DNA from: Actinomycetota bacterium
GTDB taxonomy: Bacteria > Actinomycetota > Actinomycetes > Propionibacteriales > Propionibacteriaceae
Length of the DNA stretch: 12,214 bases
Direction of reading: 5' to 3'
NCBI GenBank assembly: GCA_016213595.1
Contig: JACRAA010000043.1
Coordinates: 1 to 12,214, forward strand
Part shown: positions 7,124 to 12,214 of the stretch, one piece after another
Layout of the letters: the number at the start of each line of letters is the position of its first letter
How positions within the stretch are numbered: the stretch's first letter is position 1
Notes under the pieces: generated by a model
Seen by the model: the letters and a program-made list of their open reading frames with translations, nothing else
Databases searched by the model: none
What the model was told of the DNA's origin: nothing
Program-made: the position numbers and the translations under genes

Positions 7124-7608
7124 AGCACGCCGACCTGCCCAAGGCGCGGCGGCGGGCCCGGATCAGCGACCTCGTGGCCAGTCACGTCGTCACCTCGCAG
7201 ACCGAGCTGCGGCGGATGCTCGCTGAGGAGGGGTTGGACGTCACCCAGCCGACCCTGTCGCGGGACCTTCTCGAGCTGAGAGCCGTACGGGTCCGGCGGG
7301 CTGACGGGACCGTCGCCTACGCGATCACCGACGACAGCGCCTTCGACCTGCCCGAGGGCAGCTCCCGCCTCGCCAGGCTCTGCTCGGACCTGCTGCTCCG
7401 CGCCGAGGCCTCGGGCAACATCGTCGTCGTCCGGACGCCCGCCGGTGCGGCGCAGTACTTCGCCTCGGCCCTCGACCGCGCCGGCTGGGACGATGTGCTG
7501 GGATGCGTGGCGGGCGACGACACCGTCATGCTCATCACCCGTGACGTGACGGGCGGCGAGGCGGTCGCCGAGAGACTGCTGACACTGGGCTCGGAAGGAG
7601 TCTCATGA
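7120..7608 (+). CDS. argR: Arginine repressor
   Basis: ArgR is a hexameric, arginine-dependent DNA-binding regulator of the arg genes. The 162-residue product has an N-terminal winged helix-turn-helix at about 10-70: ARISDLVASHVVTSQTELRRML, then the recognition helix TQPTLSRDL, then the wing RADGTVAYAI. A C-terminal oligomerisation and arginine-binding core spans about 85-160, with GNIVVVRTPAGAAQYFASALD and the ligand motif GCVAGDDTVML. Both domains are complete and the length is standard (about 150-170). The ATG at 7120 overlaps the argD stop by 4 nt; an in-frame GTG/ATG region up to 7087 lies inside argD and was not used. Being inside the operon headed by the ARG-box pair at 2889-2922, it probably represses its own synthesis. 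Confidence 0.96.
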   Translation: MKHADLPKARRRARISDLVASHVVTSQTELRRMLAEEGLDVTQPTLSRDLLELRAVRVRRADGTVAYAITDDSAFDLPEGSSRLARLCSDLLLRAEASGNIVVVRTPAGAAQYFASALDRAGWDDVLGCVAGDDTVMLITRDVTGGEAVAERLLTLGSEGVS

Positions 7609-8990
7609 CGCACGGGGTGCTGTGGGGAGGCCGGTTCGCCGGCGGTCCGGCGGATGCCATGTTCGCGCTGTCCCAGTCGACACAGTTCGACTGGCGGCTG
7701 GCGCTGTACGACCTCGCCGGCTCCCGTGCCCACGCCAGGGGGCTCCACCGTGCCGGGCTGCTCACCGACGACGAGCTCGAGGCGCTTCTCGAGGGGATCG
7801 ACGGCCTGGCCGCCGACGTCGAGTCGGGCGCGTTCGCGCCTCTGCCCCACGACGAGGACGTCCACGGCGCGCTGGAGCGCGGCCTCACGGAGCGGCTCGG
7901 GCCCGAGCTGGGCGGACGCCTGCGTGCGGGACGCTCACGCAACGACCAGATCGCCACGCTCGTGAGGATGTACCTGCGGGACGCCCTGGGCCGGCTCCGC
8001 GACGACGTGCGCGCGGTGGCGCAGGCGCTCGCCGACCAGGCGACGCAGCACCTCGGCGTGCCGATGCCCGGCCGTACGCACATGCAGCACGCCCAGCCTG
8101 TCCTGCTGTCCCACCAGCTCCTCGCGCACGCCTGGCCGCTGGTCCGCGACCTGCAGCGCATCTCCGAGCTGGATGCGCGGCTGGCCGTGAGCCCGTACGG
8201 ATCGGCCGCGCTCGCCGGCACGTCGCTCGGCCTCGACCCGGAGGCGGTCGCCCGAGAGCTGGGGTTCACGGGCTCGGTCGCCAACTCGATCGACGGGACC
8301 TCCGCCCGTGACCTCGTCGCCGAGGCGACCTACGTCTGTGCGCAGGTCGGCGTCGACATCTCCCGGCTCGCCGAGGACGTCATCATCTGGTGCACCCACG
8401 AGTTCGGCTTCGCGAGCCTCGACGACGCCTGGTCCACCGGGTCGAGCATCATGCCGCAGAAGAAGAACCCGGACGTGGCGGAGCTGGCCCGCGGCAAGGC
8501 AGGACGCCTCATCGGCAACCTCAGCGGCCTGCTGGCGACGCTCAAGGGCCTGCCCCTGGCGTACAACCGCGACCTGCAGGAGGACAAGGAGCCGGTCTTC
8601 GACTCCCTGGACCAGCTCGCCGTGCTGCTGCCGGCCGTGGCGGGCATGGTGTCCACCTTGCGGTTCCACCCGGAGCGGCTGGCCGAGCTCGCCCCACGGG
8701 GCTTCTCGCTCGCCACGGACGTCGCCGACTGGCTGGTACGGCAGCGGGTGCCGTTCGCCCGTGCCCACGAGATCGCGGGCGAGGCCGTGCGCTACTGCGA
8801 GGAGCGTGGCCTCGAGCTCACCGACCTCACAGCCGAGCAGGTCTCGGAGATCTCGCCCGAGCTCACGGCGGACGTGCTCGCCGTGCTCACCGTGGCGGGG
8901 TCCATCGACAGCCGGGACGGCAGGGGAGGGACGGCGACCGTACGCGTCCGTGAGCAGCTCGCCGAGCTCGCCGAGGCCCTCCGGGCCTGA
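7605..8990 (+). CDS. argH: Argininosuccinate lyase
   Basis: This enzyme cleaves argininosuccinate to arginine and fumarate, the last step of arginine synthesis; it is a cytoplasmic homotetramer of the fumarase/aspartase superfamily. The 461-residue product begins WGGRFAGGP, as usual for ArgH. Then come HDEDVHGALERGL, GRLRAGRSRNDQIAT, GRTHMQHAQP with T158/H159, DGTSARDLVAE, and the superfamily signature GSSIMPQKKNPD (279-290), whose S281 is in the catalytic loop position. LAYNRDLQEDKEPVFD follows. All three conserved regions that form the composite active site are intact. The ATG at 7605 overlaps the argR stop by 4 nt and has GGAAGGAG at 7593-7600. Its substrate is made by ArgG, which is not encoded in this window. 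Confidence 0.97.
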   Translation: MTHGVLWGGRFAGGPADAMFALSQSTQFDWRLALYDLAGSRAHARGLHRAGLLTDDELEALLEGIDGLAADVESGAFAPLPHDEDVHGALERGLTERLGPELGGRLRAGRSRNDQIATLVRMYLRDALGRLRDDVRAVAQALADQATQHLGVPMPGRTHMQHAQPVLLSHQLLAHAWPLVRDLQRISELDARLAVSPYGSAALAGTSLGLDPEAVARELGFTGSVANSIDGTSARDLVAEATYVCAQVGVDISRLAEDVIIWCTHEFGFASLDDAWSTGSSIMPQKKNPDVAELARGKAGRLIGNLSGLLATLKGLPLAYNRDLQEDKEPVFDSLDQLAVLLPAVAGMVSTLRFHPERLAELAPRGFSLATDVADWLVRQRVPFARAHEIAGEAVRYCEERGLELTDLTAEQVSEISPELTADVLAVLTVAGSIDSRDGRGGTATVRVREQLAELAEALRA

Positions 8991-9022
8991 GAAGGGATCC
9001 TGCTGCTCGTCAGGGAGGTCCT

Positions 9023-9038
9023 GGGCCTCCTCAGGCCC
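9023..9038. terminator. Candidate shared hairpin between convergent argH and DUF808 gene
   Basis: GGGCCT (9023-9028) pairs perfectly with AGGCCC (9033-9038) around a CCTC loop. It lies 33 nt after the argH stop and overlaps the stop codon of the minus-strand gene. An alternative hairpin GGAGG (9014-9018)/CCTCC (9026-9030) competes with it. Neither has a T-run on either strand, so termination is plausible from position but unproven. Confidence 0.4.
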
Positions 9039-10032
9039 CGTCCGCTCCGTCGGTACCGGCCTGCCCCGGTGCCGGTTTGCAGGTGCGTCCGAAGCGTCGG
9101 CGCAGCCGGGACACGAGCCCCAGCACCCCGACCACGAGGAACCCCACGAGGAGGCCGACCAGCGCCGACGCGAGCGTGTCGACGAGCCACGCGAGAAGGC
9201 CGCCCGCCCCCTGAACCTGGCCCACCGACTCTTCGAACTGGTGCACGAGCCCGTACGGCCCGTGCCAGCCCAGCGTGTACGAGCCCGCCAGCACCAGGTG
9301 CCCGCCGACCCAGATCATGGCGGCGATGCCGATGGTCGAGATGACGCGCATCACGTGGGGCATCGCGGCGACGAGCCCGTGGCCGAGCCGCTTCAGGCCG
9401 GCCGCCTTCCGGCCGACGAGCGCCAGGCCGATGTCGTCGAGCTTGACGATGAGCGCCGACACCCCGTACACGAGCACCGTGAGCAGGACGGCCACGACGG
9501 CGAGGATGAGGGCCCGCGACACGAGCGGCTGGTCCGCGACCTCCGCCAGCGCGATGGCCATGATCTCGGCGGACAGGATGAGGTCCGTACGGATGGCGCC
9601 CGACACCATGGCCCGCTCGTGCTCGGGGCTCCCGATCTCCGCGACCTCCTCGCCCGCCGGCACCTCGTGGTGGCCGCCGCGCAGCACCTCGTAGACCTTC
9701 TCGGAACCCTCGTACGACAGGTACGTCCCGCCCAGCATGAGCAGCGGGGTGATGAGCCAGGGGACGAGCTGGCTCAGCAGGAGCGCGACGGGGAGGATGA
9801 ACAGGAGCTTGTTACGCAGCGACCCCCTCGCGATCTTGAGGATCACGGGCAGCTCTCGGTGGGCGAGGAAGCCCTGCACGTACCGGGGCGTTACTGCGGT
9901 GTCGTCGACGACGACGCCGACGGCCTTCGCGCTGGCCTTCCCGGCCGCGGCACCGACGTCGTCGATCGAGGCGGCGGCGACCTTGGCGATCGCTGCGATG
10001 TCGTCCAGTAGCGCAGCCAGCCCACCTGCCAT
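9031..10032 (-). CDS. DUF808 (YedI-like) integral membrane protein
   Basis: The 333-residue protein matches the DUF808 family (E. coli YedI is the best-known member), whose function is unknown to me. It opens with MAGGLAALLDDIAAIAKVAAASIDDV and continues VVDDTAVTPRYVQGF, both typical of the family. It has hydrophobic stretches at about 74-107 (probably two passes), 171-197, 226-250 and 283-308, joined by a charged loop (about 109-165) with RTDLILSAEIMAIALAEV. The C-terminus is basic (RLRRRFGR) then Gly/Asp-rich and probably cytoplasmic. No signal peptide is evident. The ATG at 10030-10032 is preceded on its strand by AAGGGA, a moderate ribosome-binding site. It is convergent with argH and divergent from tyrS, so it is not part of either unit. 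Codon use and GTACG content match its neighbours, giving no sign of recent transfer. Confidence 0.9.
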   Translation of the reverse strand: MAGGLAALLDDIAAIAKVAAASIDDVGAAAGKASAKAVGVVVDDTAVTPRYVQGFLAHRELPVILKIARGSLRNKLLFILPVALLLSQLVPWLITPLLMLGGTYLSYEGSEKVYEVLRGGHHEVPAGEEVAEIGSPEHERAMVSGAIRTDLILSAEIMAIALAEVADQPLVSRALILAVVAVLLTVLVYGVSALIVKLDDIGLALVGRKAAGLKRLGHGLVAAMPHVMRVISTIGIAAMIWVGGHLVLAGSYTLGWHGPYGLVHQFEESVGQVQGAGGLLAWLVDTLASALVGLLVGFLVVGVLGLVSRLRRRFGRTCKPAPGQAGTDGADGA

Positions 10033-10059
10033 GAGTCGGTCCCTTCGTCGTGAGCGCCA

Positions 10060-10065
10060 AGGCTA
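10060..10065 (-). promoter_or_regulatory. Weak candidate -10 for the DUF808 gene
   Basis: On the minus strand TAGCCT (TAnnnT) lies about 28 nt before the ATG in the 99-nt divergent gap. No convincing -35 is seen; TTCCCG lies 20 nt further upstream, outside normal spacing. It is listed because it is the only TAnnnT near this start. Confidence 0.25.
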
Positions 10066-10118
10066 GCGAGGGGCCGCCCGCGGCGCGGGAACTGTGCGGG
10101 CGCGGACCGGCCGCTCGG

Positions 10119-10124
10119 TAGAGT
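10119..10124 (+). promoter_or_regulatory. tyrS -10 element (TAGAGT), leaderless arrangement
   Basis: TAGAGT fits the actinobacterial TAnnnT -10 pattern and ends 7 nt before the GTG at 10132, the distance at which the GTG itself becomes +1. There is no Shine-Dalgarno between them and no clear TTGACA-type -35. This arrangement is typical of leaderless genes in actinobacteria and supports 10132 as the tyrS start. Confidence 0.6.
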
Positions 10125-10131
10125 GCGCCGG

Positions 10132-11394
10132 GTGACCGGTGTACTGGACGAGCTGAGATGGCGGGGACTCCTCGCCGAGTCGACGGATGAAGTGGCCCTG
10201 GCCGAACATCTTGCCTCTGGACCGGTGTCCTTCTACGTGGGCTTCGACCCGACGGCGCCCTCGTTGCACTTCGGGAACCTCGTCCAGCTGATCCTCGTAC
10301 GGCACCTGCAGGCGGCGGGGCACAGGCCCTACCTGCTGGTCGGCGGCGCCACGGGGCTGATCGGCGACCCGAAGCAGGCCGCGGAGCGCGTGCTGAACCC
10401 GACAGAGCTCGTGGCCACCTGGGTGGAGCGGATCCGGGACCAGGTCACGCGGTACGTCTCCTTCGAGGGGGAGAACGGGGCCACGATCGTCAACAACTTC
10501 GACTGGACGTCGGAGATGACGCCGATCGACTTCCTCCGAGACATCGGCAAGCACTTCAGCGTGAACCGCATGCTGGCGCGGGACGTGGTGCGCAACAGGC
10601 TGGAGACTGGCATCTCGTACACGGAGTTCTCGTACGTGCTCCTTCAGTCGATGGACTTCCTGCACCTGTACCGGGCGCACGGGGTGACCATGCAGACGGG
10701 GGGCTCCGACCAGTGGGGCAACCTGACCGCAGGCGTCGACCTGATCCGGCGGGCGGCGGGTGGACACGCCTACGCGCTGGCGACACCTCTGCTGACGAAG
10801 GCGGACGGTACGAAGTTCGGCAAGACGGAGGGGGGCAGCATCTGGCTGGACCCCCAGCTCACCAGCCCGTACGCCTTCCACCAGTTCTTCCTGGGGGCTG
10901 AGGACAGCATGGTGGGCACGTACCTGCGGGTGTTCTCGCACAGGTCGCGTGAGGAGATCGAGGAGCTGGAGCGCCGGACGGCCGAGGCGCCTCACCTACG
11001 GCTGGCACACCATGCGCTGGCCGACGACGTCACCGACCTCGTCCATGGGGAGAACGAGAGACGGGCGGCCGTGGCCGCTGCCGACGCCCTGTTCGGGAAG
11101 GGGTCCCTGCGGGACCTGCCGGCAGGGACTCTCCAGGCCGTCGCCAAGGAGCTCAACGCGTCCGCCGTGCCCACGGTCGAGGGGCTGCCTGTCGCGGGCG
11201 CCCTGCACGCGGCTGGCGTCGTCCCGAGCGTGTCCGCGGGGAGGCGTGCGATCGCTGAGGGGGGCGCGTACGTGAACAACGCCAAGGTCACGGACGCCGA
11301 GGCAGCACTCACGGCGGAGGACGTGCTCCCCGGCGGGTACGTCGTCGTGCGCCGCGGGAAGCGGACCGTGGGGGCTCTGAGCGTCGGTGTGTGA
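10132..11394 (+). CDS. tyrS: Tyrosyl-tRNA synthetase
   Basis: This is the class I synthetase that charges tRNA-Tyr, a cytoplasmic homodimer. From the GTG at 10132 it has 420 residues, standard for bacterial TyrRS. GFDPTAPSLHFGNLVQ carries the HIGH-type motif as H46-F-G-N49. LLVGGATGLIGDP follows, then DFLRDIGKHFSVNRML, SYTEFSYVLLQSMDFLHLY (tyrosine pocket) and GGSDQWGN. The KMSKS-type loop is K228-F-G-K-T232. The C-terminal S4-like RNA-binding domain at about 350-415 includes SVSAGRRAIAEGGAYVNN and VRRGKRTVGAL. An alternative GTG at 10123 adds three residues but overlaps the -10 element, so 10132 was chosen. There is no T-box-like leader: the gap to the divergent gene is only 99 nt. The rRNA operon follows on the same strand. 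Confidence 0.97.
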   Translation: MTGVLDELRWRGLLAESTDEVALAEHLASGPVSFYVGFDPTAPSLHFGNLVQLILVRHLQAAGHRPYLLVGGATGLIGDPKQAAERVLNPTELVATWVERIRDQVTRYVSFEGENGATIVNNFDWTSEMTPIDFLRDIGKHFSVNRMLARDVVRNRLETGISYTEFSYVLLQSMDFLHLYRAHGVTMQTGGSDQWGNLTAGVDLIRRAAGGHAYALATPLLTKADGTKFGKTEGGSIWLDPQLTSPYAFHQFFLGAEDSMVGTYLRVFSHRSREEIEELERRTAEAPHLRLAHHALADDVTDLVHGENERRAAVAAADALFGKGSLRDLPAGTLQAVAKELNASAVPTVEGLPVAGALHAAGVVPSVSAGRRAIAEGGAYVNNAKVTDAEAALTAEDVLPGGYVVVRRGKRTVGALSVGV

Positions 11395-11398
11395 CCCC

Positions 11399-11417
11399 CT
11401 CCGGAGCGGTCCGGGAG
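11399..11417 (+). terminator. Weak candidate hairpin after tyrS
   Basis: CTCCGG (11399-11404) can pair with CCGGGAG (11411-11417) with one bulged G and a 6-nt loop, 5 nt after the tyrS stop. There is no T-tract. It is the only reasonable terminator candidate before the first rRNA promoter. Confidence 0.35.
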
Positions 11418-11445
11418 CGCGACACGCCCGGGATGCATCTGCGAT

Positions 11446-11474
11446 TTGACCCTCGCCCTCCTCCCACGTAATGT
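11446..11474 (+). promoter_or_regulatory. rRNA operon promoter P1
   Basis: A -35 TTGACC (11446-11451) and a -10 TAATGT (11469-11474) are separated by exactly 17 nt, a near-consensus vegetative sigma factor promoter, with transcription expected from about 11481. It lies about 470 nt upstream of mature 16S rRNA, in the protein-free region after tyrS. Confidence 0.8.
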
Positions 11475-11660
11475 TCACCAAGCCTTGCCGATGACACGGA
11501 CGAGGCGAACCGCGCAAGACCTGGCCTGAGGGCCTCGTGGAGAGCGATGTTCGCCAGGCCGGATCGACAGGCCACCTCTCACAGACGCAGACTCAAGGGG
11601 ACTGGCACGTCCAGCCTCGCGGTCCTCGTTTTGGGCGGTGAAGGGCCAGAAAAGCCGAGT

Positions 11661-11689
11661 TTGACAGGCTCCGAAAGCCCGACTAAAGT
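11661..11689 (+). promoter_or_regulatory. rRNA operon promoter P2
   Basis: A perfect -35 TTGACA (11661-11666) and a -10 TAAAGT (11684-11689) are separated by 17 nt. It is the best promoter in the window, with transcription expected from about 11696, roughly 250 nt before mature 16S. Tandem promoters are usual for actinobacterial rrn operons. Confidence 0.85.
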
Positions 11690-11744
11690 AAGTCGAGTTG
11701 CCCCAAGCAACGGTGAAAGCCGAAGCGCAGGACGCACCCGAAAC

Positions 11745-11764
11745 TTGAGAACTCAACAGCGTGC
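11745..11764 (+). promoter_or_regulatory. Conserved rrn leader element
   Basis: TTGAGAACTCAACAGCGTGC closely resembles a word I recall from rRNA leaders and spacers of Streptomyces and mycobacteria (TTGAGAACTCAAyAG...), which is linked to antitermination (boxA-like) and RNase III processing. Its exact role here is inferred from that resemblance and from its place about 180 nt before 16S. Confidence 0.6.
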
Positions 11765-11815
11765 TTAAAGTCAATGCCAAAAAATGCACAGTAAAATGTG
11801 CCCCGATGGTCATGA

Positions 11816-11827
11816 CTTCTTCGGAAG
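11816..11827 (+). other. Leader hairpin with UUCG tetraloop
   Basis: CTTC-TTCG-GAAG folds to a 4-bp stem closed by C(UUCG)G, one of the most stable RNA tetraloops. It lies in the pre-16S leader. Confidence 0.55.
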
Positions 11828-11863
11828 AAACAGACCTCGGTTCCTTTGATTAAATTGATGAAA

Positions 11864-11879
11864 GACCCAGCAATGGGTC
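11864..11879 (+). other. Leader hairpin with GCAA (GNRA) tetraloop
   Basis: GACCCA-GCAA-TGGGTC forms a perfect 6-bp stem with a GNRA loop in the pre-16S leader, about 65 nt before the mature 5' end. Confidence 0.6.
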
Positions 11880-11915
11880 CTACGTCAGGTAGTCAAACCT
11901 CAATGAGACGGAAAA

Positions 11916-11931
11916 CGGAGCTTCGGCCCCG
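11916..11931 (+). other. Leader hairpin with second UUCG tetraloop
   Basis: CGGAGC-TTCG-GCCCCG pairs over six positions with one A-C mismatch and a C(UUCG)G cap, immediately upstream of mature 16S rRNA. Confidence 0.5.
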
Positions 11932-11944
11932 ATACCGATAAATT

Positions 11945-12214
<270 letters not shown>

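Larger units (their letters stand above)
11690..11944 (+). other. Pre-16S leader of the rRNA operon
   Basis: This protein-free stretch is visibly richer in A/T than the genes and lacks their GTACG words. It is transcribed from P1 and P2 and removed during rRNA maturation. It contains a conserved actinobacterial leader word (11745-11764) and three short hairpins capped by stable tetraloops (listed separately). The 5' strand of the long processing stem that encloses 16S rRNA should lie here, but its partner is beyond the right edge. A 73-codon open frame at 11547-11768 runs across P2 and looks non-coding. Confidence 0.75.

Noticed and set aside
8308..10011. 567-codon plus-strand frame running from argH across the gap into the DUF808 gene
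   Set aside because: It overlaps argH out of frame and is antisense to the DUF808 gene. Composition is Ser/Arg then Asp/Glu/His-rich with no recognisable domain.
10123..10131. Alternative GTG start of tyrS at 10123
   Set aside because: It overlaps the TAGAGT -10 element and adds only Met-Arg-Arg ahead of the usual TyrRS N-terminus.
11547..11768. Possible 73-codon gene in the rRNA upstream region
   Set aside because: It spans promoter P2 and leader elements, has no ribosome-binding site, and its composition is unlike the neighbouring genes.

Overview
The window is high-GC bacterial DNA (roughly 70% GC in the genes), read as an actinobacterium. This rests on the composition, the GTG starts, the Streptomyces-like PheS, PheT and TyrS proteins, the argC-J-B-D-R-H order, and a 16S rRNA 5' end of actinobacterial type. 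The first 270 nt of 16S look most like Propionibacteriales (Kribbella or Propionibacteriaceae relatives), but I cannot search a database and hold that placement loosely.

Layout, left to right. (1) The 3' end of pheS overlaps complete pheT; together they encode phenylalanyl-tRNA synthetase. (2) After a 60-nt gap with a promoter and two ARG-box-like operators comes an arginine operon, argC-argJ-argB-argD-argR-argH. Every junction in it overlaps by exactly 4 nt. It covers the steps from N-acetylglutamate to ornithine, the arginine repressor and the last step (argininosuccinate lyase). argF and argG are not here. (3) A DUF808/YedI-family membrane protein gene lies on the minus strand, convergent with argH. 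(4) tyrS is divergent from it and appears to be translated from a leaderless transcript. (5) A 550-nt protein-free stretch holds two well-formed rRNA promoters and a structured pre-16S leader. (6) The first ~270 nt of the 16S rRNA gene run off the right edge.

How the parts fit: the two aminoacyl-tRNA synthetases and the rRNA operon are translation machinery flanking an amino-acid biosynthesis operon. ArgR, encoded inside the operon, probably represses it (and itself) by binding the tandem boxes that overlap the argC -10 element and start codons.

No mobile element, CRISPR array, tRNA gene, phage gene or obviously novel multi-gene system was seen. This is essentially a core-genome region. The points worth a second look are regulatory architecture (ARG boxes, leaderless starts, rrn leader hairpins), an ArgB that lacks the usual N-terminal helix, the absence of argF/argG, and a strong GTACG word bias.
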